Shown one piece after another: positions 25,582-37,602 of a DNA stretch of 64,000 nt (within the stretch, counting starts at the first letter, position 1; every line of letters starts with the position of its first letter). The DNA lies in the NCBI RefSeq assembly GCF_000151665.1, contig NW_013171827.1:951066-1015065 (forward strand), given 5' to 3'. The stretch is from Blastocystis hominis (lineage: Eukaryota > Sar > Bigyra > Opalinata > Blastocystidae). The notes beneath the pieces were generated by a model that was not told the origin of the DNA, searched no databases, and was given only the letters and a program-made list of their open reading frames with translations. The position numbers were made by a program, and so were the translations under genes.

Positions 25582-26287
25582 ATGGAAGTAAAGTATACTG
25601 TTGTGGACACAGAGTCGCGGCCAGTAATATGTATGCTGTCTAATTATGGAGCTAAGAGCTAGTTGGTTTCGAGAACTCGATTCCATGCAAGGAGGAACTC
25701 GTTGGTGCGTCCTACGGTATATTCGAGTAGAGATCGAATCGTTGCTGCTGATCAAATAGGTCTACGGAAGATAAAGACCAGCTCGCCTTGAAAATAAAAG
25801 GAGATCGTCTAACCTTGATTGGAAAGGGTCCTAAGAACTCAAAGACTGAAAAGTACAAAAAATAGATGGCGATTTAGTCTTTAGACTTTACATTGGAGTT
25901 TTCAACCCCAAAAAAGAAGAAGTGAAAATGGTGCAGACTACGAGTTTGCTTCCCGTCATTCAGCATGTCGATGGATTTGAGCCCACTGAAATCGAGTCTG
26001 AGAACATGTCTGGCCTTTCTTCTCGGGATCAGTACTTTATACGCCGTAAGCAGCTTGTGGGTACTTTCGGAAACAAGAAGAGTAAGCAAATTCTAAAGCA
26101 ATCAGAAAGTGCCGTGATTGAAGCCGGTACCGTGATTGGAGGAAAGACAATGGAAACCATTTTGAAGATGAAGGCAGAAAACGTGGATATGAAGAACGTT
26201 ATCATGAAGAAGCCGAAGAAGAGTTCTGCTGCTGCTAAGAATGCACAGGAAAAGAAGGAAACAAATGCGAAGAAGAGTAAAGAGTAG
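25582..26287 (+). CDS. RNA polymerase I subunit RPA49-like (N-terminal domain only)
   Basis: The start MEVKYTVVDTESRP is followed by short exons whose phases are partly uncertain (25620-25750). The later part is clear: KGDRLTLIGKGPKNSKTEK, LYIGVFNPKKEEVKMV, then SRDQYFIRRKQLVGTFGNKK and SKQILKQ. These match the N-terminal dimerisation domain and linker of RPA49/POLR1E. The protein then ends in a Lys/Ala-rich tail (KKPKKSSAAAKNAQEKK) with an encoded TAG. The C-terminal tandem winged helix of RPA49 is absent, and no sequence downstream could supply it. Confidence 0.75.
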
Positions 26288-26310
26288 TGATTTAGAATGT
26301 TACAGGTGTG

Positions 26311-26318
26311 TGTTTGTT
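26311..26318 (+). terminator. TGTTTGTT of the RPA49-like gene
   Basis: Lies 24 nt after the TAG and directly abuts the minisatellite at 26321. Confidence 0.75.
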
Positions 26319-26320
26319 TG

Positions 26321-26440
26321 AAATGGATGTGGGTTGATTCAATGTGTTCGAAATGGATGTGGGTTGATTCAGTGTGTTCGAAATGGATGTGGGTTGATTC
26401 AATGTGTTCGAAATGGATGTGGGTTGATTCAATGTGTTCT
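26321..26440. repeat. Minisatellite, four 30-nt units
   Basis: Units start at 26321, 26351, 26381 and 26411. Each contains AAATGGATGTGGGTTGATTC and ends TGTGTTCG or TGTGTTCT. Only two base differences are seen among the four. It fills the gap between the 3' ends of two convergent genes. Confidence 0.92.
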
Positions 26441-26473
26441 TATTAAAAGTGGGCAAATTCTTAAGTTTGTGAG

Positions 26474-26481
26474 AACAAACA
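26474..26481 (-). terminator. TGTTTGTT of the convergent minus-strand gene
   Basis: Four nt downstream of T26486, which becomes TAA after the codons for ADSL. Confidence 0.7.
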
Positions 26482-26485
26482 GAAT

Positions 26486-28847
26486 ACAAGGAATCAGCAG
26501 TAGAAAAAGAAGAAGAAGATGATGAAGAAGAAGAATCATGGATACTTTTTGATTCATAGGTAGTTTCCGAAAAAGCAGAAAAGGCATCCATGTTGATAAC
26601 CTACATAGATTACTACACGACACATTTGGCTCACTCCATTCTTTAAAACGCCTGAAGATTCAAGTGCCTTGTGGATTGACTGGGCTGCCGACTTAATGTG
26701 AGGAAGCCAGTGATTCTCCATTTCTTCGAGATACTCAGTAAACTAATGTTCATGTTGTATTATTGGCTTGCTTACTCGATCGAGCACTTTTGAATCACAG
26801 TGGAAAAATAACTTCCAAATTAGCGAGCGCTGGTTAGAGCTAAAGAGTCTATATGAGACTCAAAGCAATACGAAAATACTGAATAGCCTTTAAAGAGACA
26901 TAAATGTTGATCGAATGCATGCAATCAAGAATATATCCAAATATGCGATTCTATGTTGTGAATAGTCAAAAGGAGAATCTACTAATTTGGAAGGATTTGT
27001 AAAAAAGTAAGAACTGTAGTGAGTTAAAATATACTCCAAAATGGCAATGAAATACAGATAGTTGTTGGATTTGTCCGTCTTGAGACAGAGAATCACTTTC
27101 ACAATGTTGAGCGCAATATCTTCATGACTTCGAGAAAAAAGAATGATCAGTTCCTTCGCTTTCCTGAGAATGAGTTCAAAGAAAAGGAAGAAATACAAAA
27201 AATCAGGATGGTTCTCTGCCATATGAGCAAAGGTGCGTACGATGCAAGAACTCAAAAGGATACTGTCCTGTAACAAACTCTGGTTTTCAGAGATTGTTCG
27301 TCGATAACGTTCCTGTGAATAGTTGGGAGCTTGCGAGAGAAATACAACACGAATCAAGGATAGGATCGAAGACAGGGGACCTCCTTCACAAGAGCACTCT
27401 TCCACAGAATTATCGAGTTCCTCTTTGCTAAGAACATTATCTTGCATTTGCATTCTACATGCCTAATGACATATTGAAATAGCCTTACGATTCATTGTAC
27501 AGCTCGAATGTTTCCACAAAGGTCATCGTCACGATCTTTTGCAGATTGTTACCCATCTGTGCCTCCTTAAAATACAAGCTTCGAAATATTCGGTGTGAAA
27601 ATAACTTAACCAATTGTGACTACGTCGGTCACCACAACCAATTCAAAAACATACATGAGAGGATGATGAAACCAGTACAAGTTGTCGACAGAATCGGTTG
27701 GAAAACCATCGTGTATCATGTTCCTTGACAAAAGAGAGAAGCAGTTCCATGATAATATCATTCTGGCAATCCACATCTGTGTACTCTAGGAATCCACTAT
27801 TGTTATTATTATTATTAAAGGACTGCGAAGAATTGGAGATAAATTGTTTCGTCGATCCAGAGTCATTCGAGGATGCGAGACTCAAAATACTACATGGAAC
27901 ATCGGAGTAGTATTTCTCTTGATCCATGAGGCTCATTCGAATTCGTCGAGTGTATTCGCCTGTTATAGGCATCACAACATAGTAGTCAATACTGTTCGCA
28001 TAGAGAGTCGCCAAATAAGAACTTCCGATACACCAAACTAGGATTTTGATAGCATTGTTTTTGTTGCTTAGCCACTCACTCTCAGCAAGCTGATGACTTA
28101 GAGCCACACATGTCTCTAACTACCAATGAATGATACCCTGAATACCCACTTTGATTCCCCGTTGCAAAGCAATAACAGAGAGAAAAACAGCGGTGTACGC
28201 AGTGAGGAGGTTCCGGTGAGGCATCGCAGATGGGTTTTCGGTGTCTTTGAGTTGCCAGTACATCAAAATATCATCGAACCAAATAGCAAGTTGCCTCACA
28301 GAACCCTGGCTAAATCCAGTTCGTTGGGTTCCAGGTCGAATTACGTGAACCTTTTCGTTCATCTCGAATTTGGACGCCCAGATCCACTCGTTGTTCCCTG
28401 ATTTTGGAGCGCGCGTTCGAGCCGTGAATTCAAACATTCCACATCGAATAGGAATCACTGAAACTGAAAAGGAATGAACCCTCCCGCGAAGTTCTCTTCG
28501 GATTTCTGTACGACATGAGGGGATTGCATGCCATCTGCCCGTCGAACTATACTTATCACACAGATTTGTCCATATTTGTGTTTCAATACCACGGTTATCA
28601 AATCCGTCTAATCTAGATGTTATGCTGCTTCAGACAGAGACTCATAAGGAACCAAAACTTCGATTGTGATGGTGCATGGCTCGCATAACCGAATCCTGTA
28701 CTCTTTCACTGAGTCTCCATTGCTCTTGCAATATCGAATGCTAGAATTGTCTGACACAAAGCGGATACTACGTATCGAGATTGTACTCGTCGATATTTTG
28801 AAACCACTAATTTTGGTAAAACCATTTATCCCATTCGTCCCAATCAT
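26486..28847 (-). CDS. Large multi-exon protein, unassigned
   Basis: Several minus-strand exon blocks join into one plausible gene. 28458-28120 includes MFEFTARTRAPKSGNNEWIW and FDDILMYWQLKDTENP. 28107-27643 has a poly-Asn run NNNNNN. 27453-26890 is all-helical, with FLYFFLFFELILRKAKELII. Then come EYLEEMENHWLPHIKSAAQS and a Ser-rich tail with a run of nine Ser. It looks like a helical-repeat scaffold with a beta-rich N-terminus. The 5' end is uncertain (coding-like sequence continues to about 29130), and exon edges were only partly phased. The stop is created by polyadenylation. Confidence 0.4.
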
Positions 28848-29310
28848 CGAAAATAGAAAGCAATTGTGAACAAAAATTCATAATTTGGGAGATAACACGA
28901 AGATTTTGATGGATGAAACGCCTATCAACAGAGTAGAGTGTATTACAGAAAGCGAGAAAGAAACACGATATTGAGTGTGGTGGTATGGAAACACGAAAAT
29001 GAGTAGAGTATGCGTAGGGATGAATGGTATGCGAATCGTAAAATATCAATGACAAACAGCGAATCTTTCAAACAAGGATTTGTCAAACTGACAACTGCAT
29101 GAATGTCAAAAAGAATGGCCTGCATTTTTTAGACAGAATCAGTATTGAATGATGCCACAATGAAAGGATTGATAATCAAGGACATTACAAAACAACCTAA
29201 AAATAAGAAACAACAACAACAACAACAACACAACTCCTCACTTCAATACAATCTCATTCAAACACAACACCATCGATTGATCCACCATTCATCCCCACCA
29301 CATGTATTCC
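28848..29310. other. Unassigned stretch, possible 5' exons of the minus-strand gene
   Basis: A minus-strand frame from 29125 (MQAILFDIHAVVSLTNPCLK, then DSLFVIDILRFAY) looks coding but could not be joined with confidence. A (CAA)n run at about 29212-29230 lies outside it. Confidence 0.35.
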
Positions 29311-29318
29311 AACAAACA
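29311..29318 (-). terminator. TGTTTGTT of the Pro/Tyr/Met-rich gene
   Basis: Thirty-one nt past the encoded TAG at 29352-29350. Confidence 0.7.
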
Positions 29319-29349
29319 CACTGTCCAGTCTACTGGCACTTCACCCCTA

Positions 29350-31287
29350 CTACATATACTTTCGGTTGTACATATGCTCCTGCCCATTTCCTGCTCCATA
29401 GTACATCTGTGGTCCATACCCAGGATCCATATGTCGATTTCCCATTCTCGTATACATTCCTTCCGCCCCTCGATTTCCCTGATAATTCGCATAATGAGCC
29501 ATCCCATCGCCCATCTGGCCTCGGTAGTTCATCGGCCCCGCTACGTCTCATTCATTCTCCGCCCATCGCCTACAATACCCCATCGCCGCGCGATCCATTC
29601 CGGGCATCCGCATCGCGTAGTTCGGATAATTCATTCGCCCCATCTCCGGATGCTGCCGATAATCCGGCGGCAGCGGCTCATATCGCTCCAGCTGCTGCCG
29701 CAGAAGCATCTGCCGCGCCTGCTGCCGGTCCGACTCCTCCATCATCTGCAGCAGATTCGGCTGCCCGCTGGGTCGCATCCGATTGAAGTAGCGGTTCGGG
29801 ACATAGCCGGGACGCGTGTCCTGCGGGTAGGAATACGGGTAGCTCTGCCGCGCGGGCTGCCGATAGAGCGACGGGTCCATCGCGGGGTTCTCCATGTACT
29901 CGTTCTGCATCGGATAGCTCCGGAAAGGCTGATATCTACCGCTCATTCTATCCAGCCAGCGCAAACTCGGTGGGGTAGCGTCGATACGGATCGCGACCCA
30001 CGTCGGAATCTACATGACACCCATCGTGGCGCGCCTACAGCCAAGATTCGCGGCGTACGGCGACGGATTCACCATTCGCTGCGGATCGACAGCGTCGCGC
30101 GGACTCGGCGAGCGATTCCCGAGCGGCTGCGCAGCCGCGGCGTCGTCGTCGGCCCCTCCAATATGCGCGGCAGGGTCGAAATACGGCGCGAACTCGGTGG
30201 CCGGAGGCTCCACGGCGACTTCGGTGGCTTCGCGTGGAGGCTCGAGACGATTGGGAGCGTTTCGATGGTCACTGTCGCTAGGATCGAACGAAAAACGAGG
30301 CGATACAGAGCTAATGGAAGCTCGGGTTTGGGCTCGTCGCCTTCGTCGTCGTCGGAGGAGAGACGGCGATCGAAGAGATTGAAGATCGAATCGACACCGT
30401 TCTCCGCCTCCAGCGACTTGAACTCGCGATCCATTTCGGCGGTCTCGCGCGCCACAGCGTCGCAGGACTCTTTCTGACGCTGGTCGAGGAACTGCTGGCG
30501 ATCCATCTCCAGAGAGCAGGAGAGCTAGAGAGAAGACAAGAAGCAAAACGACATCGATGTTCGAAGCGTCGTTGGAAGGAAGATCCCAGCAATCCGCATC
30601 CAGCACTTCGTCGTTCGGATCGGGAGAAACGGAGACCATTCTGAAAGTGAAGAGCAGAGAATAAAAAAACTTCTTCTCGTAGATTGTGTAGGATAAAGGG
30701 CATTTCATTTCGGGAGGCTCCACTTCGGAGAGTTTCAACACACAAAGCAAGCTCTAGAGTCAAGGAAACGAAAGACACGAACATAAACGATTTTGTCATT
30801 GATCACTTGCGGCCTCAGATCCTCTTCAGTGCTGTCCGCTAAGAGCTTCTCACGGAATTCCTGTACGATCCCTTTGGACAGATCGCCACTGACGACTTCC
30901 TCTACAGACACCATATTCTCGTTTTCATTTCTGAAATTATCGTGGCGACTCGACGTCGACGAGACTGTGCGAATAAATGGAGTTCTCTGAGAATTCGAAT
31001 CACCTACCCATCAGAACCAAAAGGAAAGCCCTTCTTCTTCTCCAGCTAGATCCTTCAATATCGAAATTGGAATTTGATGAGGGGAAAGAACCAGTTACGG
31101 AATTACCTCCGGTTCCAGCTCCTCCCATACCTCCAGGTGCTATACCAGATCTGTTACCAGCATTTCTTTGACGATTATTATTTATGTAACGACCACCATT
31201 GGTTCGTTGCTGGTTATATCGAGGAGTGACATACCCGTTTTTATTATCATCCTCTTGCTCATATCTCGAAATCTTTATATTGTTCAT
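29350..31287 (-). CDS. Low-complexity RNP-like protein, Pro/Tyr/Met/Gly-rich
   Basis: About eight exons with ~30-nt introns join cleanly in the 3' half (introns end near 29555, 29944, 30011 and 30295). The N-terminus is Asn/Gly-rich (RYNQQRTNGGRYINNNRQRN). The middle is acidic, with RQKESCDAVARETAEMDREF and DDDEGDEPKPELP. The C-terminal 200 residues are disordered and rich in Tyr, Met, Pro and Arg: QPARQSYPYSYPQDTRPGY, QGNRGAEGMYTRMGNRHMDP. No folded domain recognised. Composition resembles P-body or RNA-granule proteins; a role there is only a guess. Confidence 0.5.
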
Positions 31288-31707
31288 AACGTACCAAAAA
31301 CACTAGGAGGTAATTCAAACTTCGAATTCAATACAGAATGTGAAAACTATTAGTAGACTGAGAATACAAAAAATAAGAAGGTAAGAGTATAAATCCCACT
31401 ACAAACGTAACAAACAATCCAAATAACCCACATATCAGTAATCCACAGCAACCTGATGTAAAAATATTGCTTAAAACTACCCTACCAACAAAAGTGAGTG
31501 AAAAGAAAAAGAAGCACCCAGATTTGCACACGCGAAAAATCCCGATATTTTGGCAGTGCAATGAGCAAAATAAATTATTCCACCCATTGCACGACAGTAT
31601 AGTGAACATACCTATAAAGCTATTACCTACTTCTCAAATACTTGCCCACACCTTAGGCTTTGCACATTTAAATTGATCCAAATTTTCCAAATATTAATTA
31701 ACTTTTA
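31288..31707. other. Unresolved 420-nt stretch
   Basis: The minus strand contains a TGTTTGTT near 31415 and Cys-rich, hydrophobic coding-like pieces (for example MGGIIYFAHCTAKISGFFAC). No start or consistent exon chain could be established, so no gene is called. Confidence 0.35.
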
Positions 31708-32523
31708 ATGTCCCCAAAGAATAAAGAACCTGTATGTGTCTAAATATTCTGATAAGAATAGAAAACCAAGGAAAACACGAAAAGAGGAAAGAAGGAAGTG
31801 GACCCCGACAAACCAAAGAAGCCTCTGAGTGGTTATATGCGATATTGCAATGAACAGCGTGAGCAGGTCAAGAAGGAAAATCCTGGTATGTGCTTCTTTT
31901 TTTCTGCATCTTTTGCTCACCGCATCATATAGAATTGAAACTTACGGAGATCTCAAAGGTCTTAGGTGAAAAATGGAAGGAACTGTCTGAAGAGGAGAAG
32001 AAAGTAGAGTAACGATGAGTATATGACACGTAGCCTTATCAGGACGCTTATGAAGCCGATAAGGAGAAGTACGATTTGCAGATGGAGGAGTACAAGAAGA
32101 CTCATCCCACCGGAAAGAAGAATGCGGATCCCAACAAGCCGAAGAGACCTCTTTCTTCCTATATTATCTTCAGTAATGACAAACGTGAGGAAGTTAAAAG
32201 AAAGAACCCTGGTACGTAAAACAATTGGGTATTGTTTATGCATAGATATGAGTAACAAGGAGATTACGACTCTGTTAGGAAAGATGTGGAAGGAGCTGCC
32301 TGAAGAGGAGAAGCAGGAGTACGAGAAGCAGCACGCGGAGGAGAAGAAGGCTTACGAGGAAAAGATGGGAGAGTACAGACGGGAGCATCCTGAGCTGAAG
32401 GAGAAAACACCGAAGAAGCAGAAGGAGACGAAGAGCACAATGAAGAAGGTGTCTTCTGAAGAGGAGGCGGTGGATTCGAATGAGGAGGAATCGGAAAATA
32501 TATTTGAGAATGAATCTGATTGA
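31708..32523 (+). CDS. HMGB-type chromatin protein with two HMG boxes
   Basis: Five exons. Box A begins DPDKPKKPLSGYMRYCNEQR and includes LGEKWKELSEEEKKPYQDAY. Box B begins DPNKPKRPLSSYIIFSNDKR and includes LGKMWKELPEEEKQEYEKQ. Basic linkers and an acidic tail (EEEAVDSNEEESENIFENESD) complete the HMGB layout. Such proteins bend DNA and bind nucleosomes. The predicted cleavage site falls after the first T of the encoded TGA at 32521, so the mature stop may be TAA; the motif TGTTTGTG is at 32526-32533. Confidence 0.95.
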
Positions 32524-32887
32524 CTTGTTTGTGTGTATAAAAGAGAGGATGTTATTGAATATTGAATGGGATGAAGGCAAACAAGATGGGGGAGGGAAAT
32601 AATGATGAAACAATGTACCTTGCATCTCTTCCAAGCAAGAATAGCATTCGGTTTTGTTATTCCAAGTGGAATATTTGACCATCCTGACCCATTCCCTGCA
32701 TTTCCAACTCCAAAATCGACTTTATCTTTGTACAAGTCACACTACCAACATCAATCATTCTTTCATTTCCTGTGTTTTTTCTTTCCAACAAACACTTCAG
32801 TATTCATATTGTTGTTATACGATGATTATTACTACGACTACACCTTCTTTCCTTCTTTATTCCTTCCCTGTTCGCTCGTTCGCTCGC
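32524..32887. other. Intergenic between two convergent genes
   Basis: Holds the 3' signals of the HMGB and carboxylase genes. Between them is only AT-rich sequence. Confidence 0.6.
32787..32794 (-). terminator. TGTTTGTT of the propionyl-CoA carboxylase gene
   Basis: Lies 93 nt past the encoded stop, among the longest 3' leaders to a motif seen here. Confidence 0.7.
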
Positions 32888-34007
32888 TTAAGCGGACACA
32901 TCAAAGTCCATGATGACATCGTCGAGCGCGAGGTTCTGTCCGGGCTTGAAGTAGACCTTCTTGACGACGCAGGCCTTCTGCGCGTAGAGCTCGTTCTGCA
33001 TCTTCATGGCCTCGACGACGGCGAGAGGCTGTCCGGCCTCGACGCGATCGCCCTCCTTGACGTGGACCTTGACGAGGGATCCGGCCATGGGGGAGGCGAG
33101 GAACTTGCTGGTGTCGGGCTGCACCTTGGGGATCATGAACTTGCTCAGCTCCTGGGCGCGCGCGCTGCGGAGCACCACGTCGAAGTTTCCTCCGCAGTAC
33201 TGCATGCTGTATCCCTCGGTGGTGGGCTCGAAGTACTGCACCTTCACGTCCACGCCGTCCACCTTCGCGCTCACGATCGGACGGTCGCTCTCCAGACCCG
33301 CGTCCTCCACCTTCACCTTCTTTCCGTCGATCTCCAGCGTCATCGCCTCGCCCTCGAACTCCATGTGCACCTTGTACTCCTTCTCGCCCACCGTCGCCAC
33401 CAGGTCCTTCTCACACACCGGCTCGTACGACTCCATCTGCTGGTCGTTCGTCGCCTCCTTCGCCAGACGCTCCTGGTGCACCGCGATCGTCGCCGCGATC
33501 AGCTGCTCCGCCTCCGTCTCCGTCAGGTGCGAGCCCGTCCAGCCGTCGGGGTACTCCTCCTTGATGAAGTTCGTCGTGATCTTCCCCGAGCCGAAGCGCT
33601 TCGACCGGATCACGTCCTGCAGGAACGCAGAGTTGTGGTTCAGGCCGCGGATGATGTACGTGTTCAGCGCCTCGTCCATGCGCTTGATCGCCGTCGCGCG
33701 GTCGTCGCCCCACGTCACCAGCTTGCAGATCATCGGGTCGTAGTACATCGAGATCTGCGATCCGTCCAGAATGCCCGAATCGCATCGCACGAACTCGCCG
33801 CGCGGCTCGATGTACTTCGTCAGCAGACCCAGCGACGGCAGGAAGTTCCGGCGCGGGTCCTCCGCGTACACGCGCGCCTCGATCGCGTGCGCGTACCGCT
33901 TCAGCGGCCAGTTGATCAGACGGTCCGGCAGCTTGCGGCCCGCGGCGATCCAGAACATCTGCTCCACGATATCCTCGCGCGTCACCATCTCCGTGATCGG
34001 GTGCTCC

Positions 34008-34042
<35 letters not shown>

Positions 34043-35031
34043 GTTCTTGTGCTTGTCGCACAGGAACTCCACCGTGCCCGCGGAGCAGTAGTTCACCGCC
34101 TTCGCCATCATGCACGCCTGCTTGCCCATCGCCGTGCGCGTCTCCTCGTCCAGCAGCACCGACGGAGACTCCTCGATCACCTTCTGGTTGCGACGCTGGA
34201 TCGAGCACTCGCGCTCGGGGAACGCGCAGTAGTTACCGAACTTGTCGCCCAGCACCTGGATCTCGATGTGGCGCGGCTCCTCGATGTACTTCTCGATGAA
34301 CATGCGGTCATCGCCGAACGCAGACTTCGCCTCCTGCTTCGACAGGTGGAATCCAGACAGCGCCTCCTTGTCGTTCCAAGCGATACGCATTCCCTTGCCA
34401 CCGCCTCCGGCCGACGCCTTGATCATCACAGGGTAACCAATGTCGTTCGCAATGCGCAGAACCTCCTCGTCCGAGTTGATTTCGCCGTTGAAACCAGGAA
34501 TCGTGTTCACCTTCGCCTTCACGGCCAGGATCTTCGAACCGATCTTATCTCCCATAGCCTCAATCGCATATTTGCCAGGACCGCACCAGATAATTCCCTC
34601 CTTCTCCAGAGTCTCCGCGAAACGCCAGTTCTCAGAAAGGAAACCATAACCAGGGTGCACAGCGTCAGCTCCAGTCTTACGGCAAGCCTCAACGATCTTA
34701 TCGGCCACCAAGTAACTCTGGGCAGACGGAGAAGGACCAATGTAAACAGCCTCATCAGCCATCTTCACGTGCTTGGCGTTGCGATCAGCGTCCGAGTACA
34801 CAGCCACCGTCTTGATGCCCATGCGCTTAGCGGTCTTGAACACACGGCAAGCAATCTCTCCACGGTTAGCTACCAGGATCTTCTTGAACGGAAGCTCGCC
34901 TACGCACTCAATCCACCTCAAAATTCCCTACCTTCAGTCGCAAAACTTCTGGCAAGTTTAGAAACCTAGACTCTCACAAAACGTCACCAAACCCCTACAC
35001 CACGAATTCCAGAGAAGGAACGTCCGAACAT
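32888..35031 (-). CDS. Propionyl-CoA carboxylase alpha subunit (biotin carboxylase/BCCP)
   Basis: The main exon encodes a complete biotin carboxylase (KKILVANRGEIACRVF, ASAGGGGKGMRIAW, FLEMNTRLQVEHPITE), a PCC-type BT domain and a C-terminal biotinyl domain with AMKMQN. Two 5' exons, joined over 27- and 32-nt introns, supply MFGRSFSGIRGVG and VSKLARSFATEG. This is an Arg/Ser-rich, acid-poor presequence typical of import into the mitochondrion-related organelle. With the beta subunit the enzyme carboxylates propionyl-CoA to methylmalonyl-CoA (or runs in reverse toward propionate). Codon use is strongly GC-biased. Confidence 0.95.
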
Positions 35032-35212
35032 TATGCTCTCTAATTTGAAGAAAATGAATCTCTGAGTTTATTCACCAACTGGAGAAATAGGGAATCATTT
35101 GGGCGTTTCATCCTTCCAAAACCGCGGGACAATCTCCAATTCAGGAGGGGATCACAATTCAAGTGAGAGACTTTAAAACAAACAAAAATGCAACACTCAC
35201 ATAAAACAGCTT

Positions 35213-37133
35213 TTAGTCAGAGTCCGAGTCATCACTCGAGTCCTTCTTACTCTTCTTGGACGCCTTCTTTCCCTTGGCCGATTTCTTTGCCTTCTTCTTG
35301 GGCTTTTCGTCCGAATCGGAGTCCGAGTCATCGGAATCGGAATCATCAGAATCATCAGAGTCATCATCATCGGAATCATCATCATCGGAATCACTCTCGC
35401 TCTCACTCTCGCTAGAATCCTTCTTGCTCTTCTTCGCCGGCTTCTTCGCCTTCTTCTTGGGCTTCTCGTCGCTATCGCTATCGCTATCGCTATCGCTTCC
35501 GCTCTCCTCGCTCTCATCGTCCTCGTCGTCGTCCTCGTCATCGTCCGAGTCAGCCACAGCATTGCGAGGACGGTTCTCGTCGACGCTCGCCAGACCGAAC
35601 TCCTCCGCGGACTTGACCGCGTCCTCCAGGTTGATCTTCTGCAGCTCGGGGAGATAGTTTCTCCACACGTTGGCCACCTGCTTGTGGTACTGCATCTGGA
35701 TCAGCAGCAGATCCAGCACCATGTTGCGGATCAGCGCCATCTTGCGGTCGCGGAAGTCGTCCAGCACGCCGTTGATCTTCTCCGTCACCGTGTGCAGCTT
35801 CTTCTTCAGCTTGCCAGCGCGCTTCTTGTAGCGCTCGATCTCCTCCTCGGCGCCGGGCAGCTTCGAGCTCTTTCCGGGCGTCGACGCCAGCTTCTTGTAC
35901 GTGGCCTTGGCCTTCTTCAGGCTCTGGCAGGCGCTCTGGTAGTTGGAGAGGATCAGCGTGCGGCGACCCACGGTCATCTTGACCTCGTTCAGCAGCAGCA
36001 CCAGGCGCTTCATGGGCTGCACGAAGGCGCGGTCCTCGCGCAGACCCTTCTCCGTCCAGATCTGCTGGATGACGCTGATGGCGTCGTTCAGACTGCGCAT
36101 CGCGTCGCCCACGACGTCCTGCTGCAGCTGGCCCATCAGATTCATGGCCAGACCCATGTCGATCAGGTTCGCCGTGAAATCGCTCTGGTGCTCCACGAAC
36201 TCCGAAGCGCGCGTCGCCAGAGCGTTCACTTGCTCCGACAGATCGTTGATGTACTGCACGTACTTCGCCAGCTTCTCGTCCTCCTTGCTCATCGGCGCCT
36301 CGCCGCCCATCTGCTGCTGCACGCTCTTCTGCACCTGCGTGCCCACCTTGTTCAGGCCGTTGCCCATCAGCTTCAGCAGCTTCATACCCGCCTCCATCGG
36401 GTTGCCCTTCAAACTATCCTTCAGAGACGACTTCGTCTCCGCCTTCTCCTCAGCGAACTTCTCGTCGTCCGCCGTCAGGAACGTGCGCAGACGCTTGCTC
36501 TCCTTCAGCAGCGGATCCGCGGCGATCTCGCGCAGGAACGACTGCAGAGAGGCACGACGAGTCTCCACGAACTCGATCTCGAAACGGTTCATCGTGTTCT
36601 TCTCGGGCATCGGAGGAATCACCGCGTAGGGGTACTCGTCGGTGAGAATATCATGCAGCCACAAAAAGTCGTTGTAACGACGCACCACGACGCTCTGGCT
36701 GTAGCTGTACTTCTCGTTGGTCGTGTTCGTGTTTACAGTATAATTCACATGAGAAGACATTCCATCAGCCACACGAGTAGGGTTCGTCACTTTAATATCA
36801 AACTCAGGCTACATCCATCAGAAACACATCACCAAACCTACCTTCTCCGTAGGCATAGGAGCCGCTTCGGGAATAGCTACCATCGGCTTCGCAGGGGCGG
36901 GAGCGGGAGCGGGAGCGGGAGCGGCAACGGGGGCAGCCACTTCAGCAACAGGCGCAGGCTCAGCAACGGGCTCACTAGGCTCAGCAGCAGGGGCAGCGGC
37001 CTCAACAGGAGCAGGAACCTCAGCGGGCGGAACGGTTTGTTCTACATCAAGGGTAAACACCAAGAACAATGGAATTTACACAGAAAAACTTGACAACACA
37101 AAGCTAAGCATAGATACTACCTTGTTCAGACAT
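35213..37133 (-). CDS. Sorting nexin (PX-BAR) with Pro/Ala N-terminus and acidic-basic tail
   Basis: Three exons: MSEQ, then EQTVPPAEVPAPVEAAAP with an APAPAPAPA run, then, after a 33-nt intron, PEFDIKVTNPTRVADG into a PX domain (VVVRRYNDFLWLHDIL, PPMPEKNTMNRFEIEFVETR). A helical SNX-BAR domain follows to about residue 480. The last 110 residues are unusual: acidic Ser/Asp runs alternate with Lys blocks (EKPKKKAKKPAKKSKKD twice). PX domains bind phosphatidylinositol 3-phosphate on endosomes, and SNX-BAR proteins form retromer-linked tubules. The tail is not typical of SNX1/2/4/5. Confidence 0.92.
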
Positions 37134-37602
37134 TATTAATCTAGATACGAAGATATTTGAGACAATCTAATAGAAGACACCCTCTTGTGAGGCAGATTTT
37201 CAGACATTTAGCTTCTGCTCACCGGAGGGTGACATTCATGATATCCTCATTATTGCTATTTTTGTGGATGAACAGCAATTCTATTTAGGAAATAGTGGAA
37301 TATACACAGCAGAGAGGAAAATAATCGATTATGATCATAGTGAGATGATCTCCCTATTTCTTGAAATGAACAGTATGGTCGTGTTCAACTAGCTATATAT
37401 ACACAGGATAAGCCATTCATAGCAATACTTCTCATCTACTTTTCGATTCGTCCTAGCTTTATGCCATGCAACCCCTTAGTCCAGAATATTTGAGTTTTCC
37501 TAGTCGGTTATTCATAAAACCTATTCAATCCTAAAACGATTTATAGAAAAGAATAGTGGTTTCATTCCTCCCTTTCTTCCCTTCCATATATTTCGTAAAG
37601 CA
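37134..37602. other. Divergent promoter region, no gene seen
   Basis: Separates the sorting nexin and ribosomal protein genes. AT-rich; no repeat or reading frame of note. Confidence 0.6.

Noticed and set aside
28666-28869. Short plus-strand frame (67 codons)
   Set aside because: It lies opposite minus-strand coding-like sequence and has no supporting feature.
32654-34969. Very long plus-strand reading frame (771 codons) opposite propionyl-CoA carboxylase
   Set aside because: Its composition (Leu, Val, His, Arg) is the shadow of GC3-biased codons on the other strand. The minus strand encodes a complete known enzyme.
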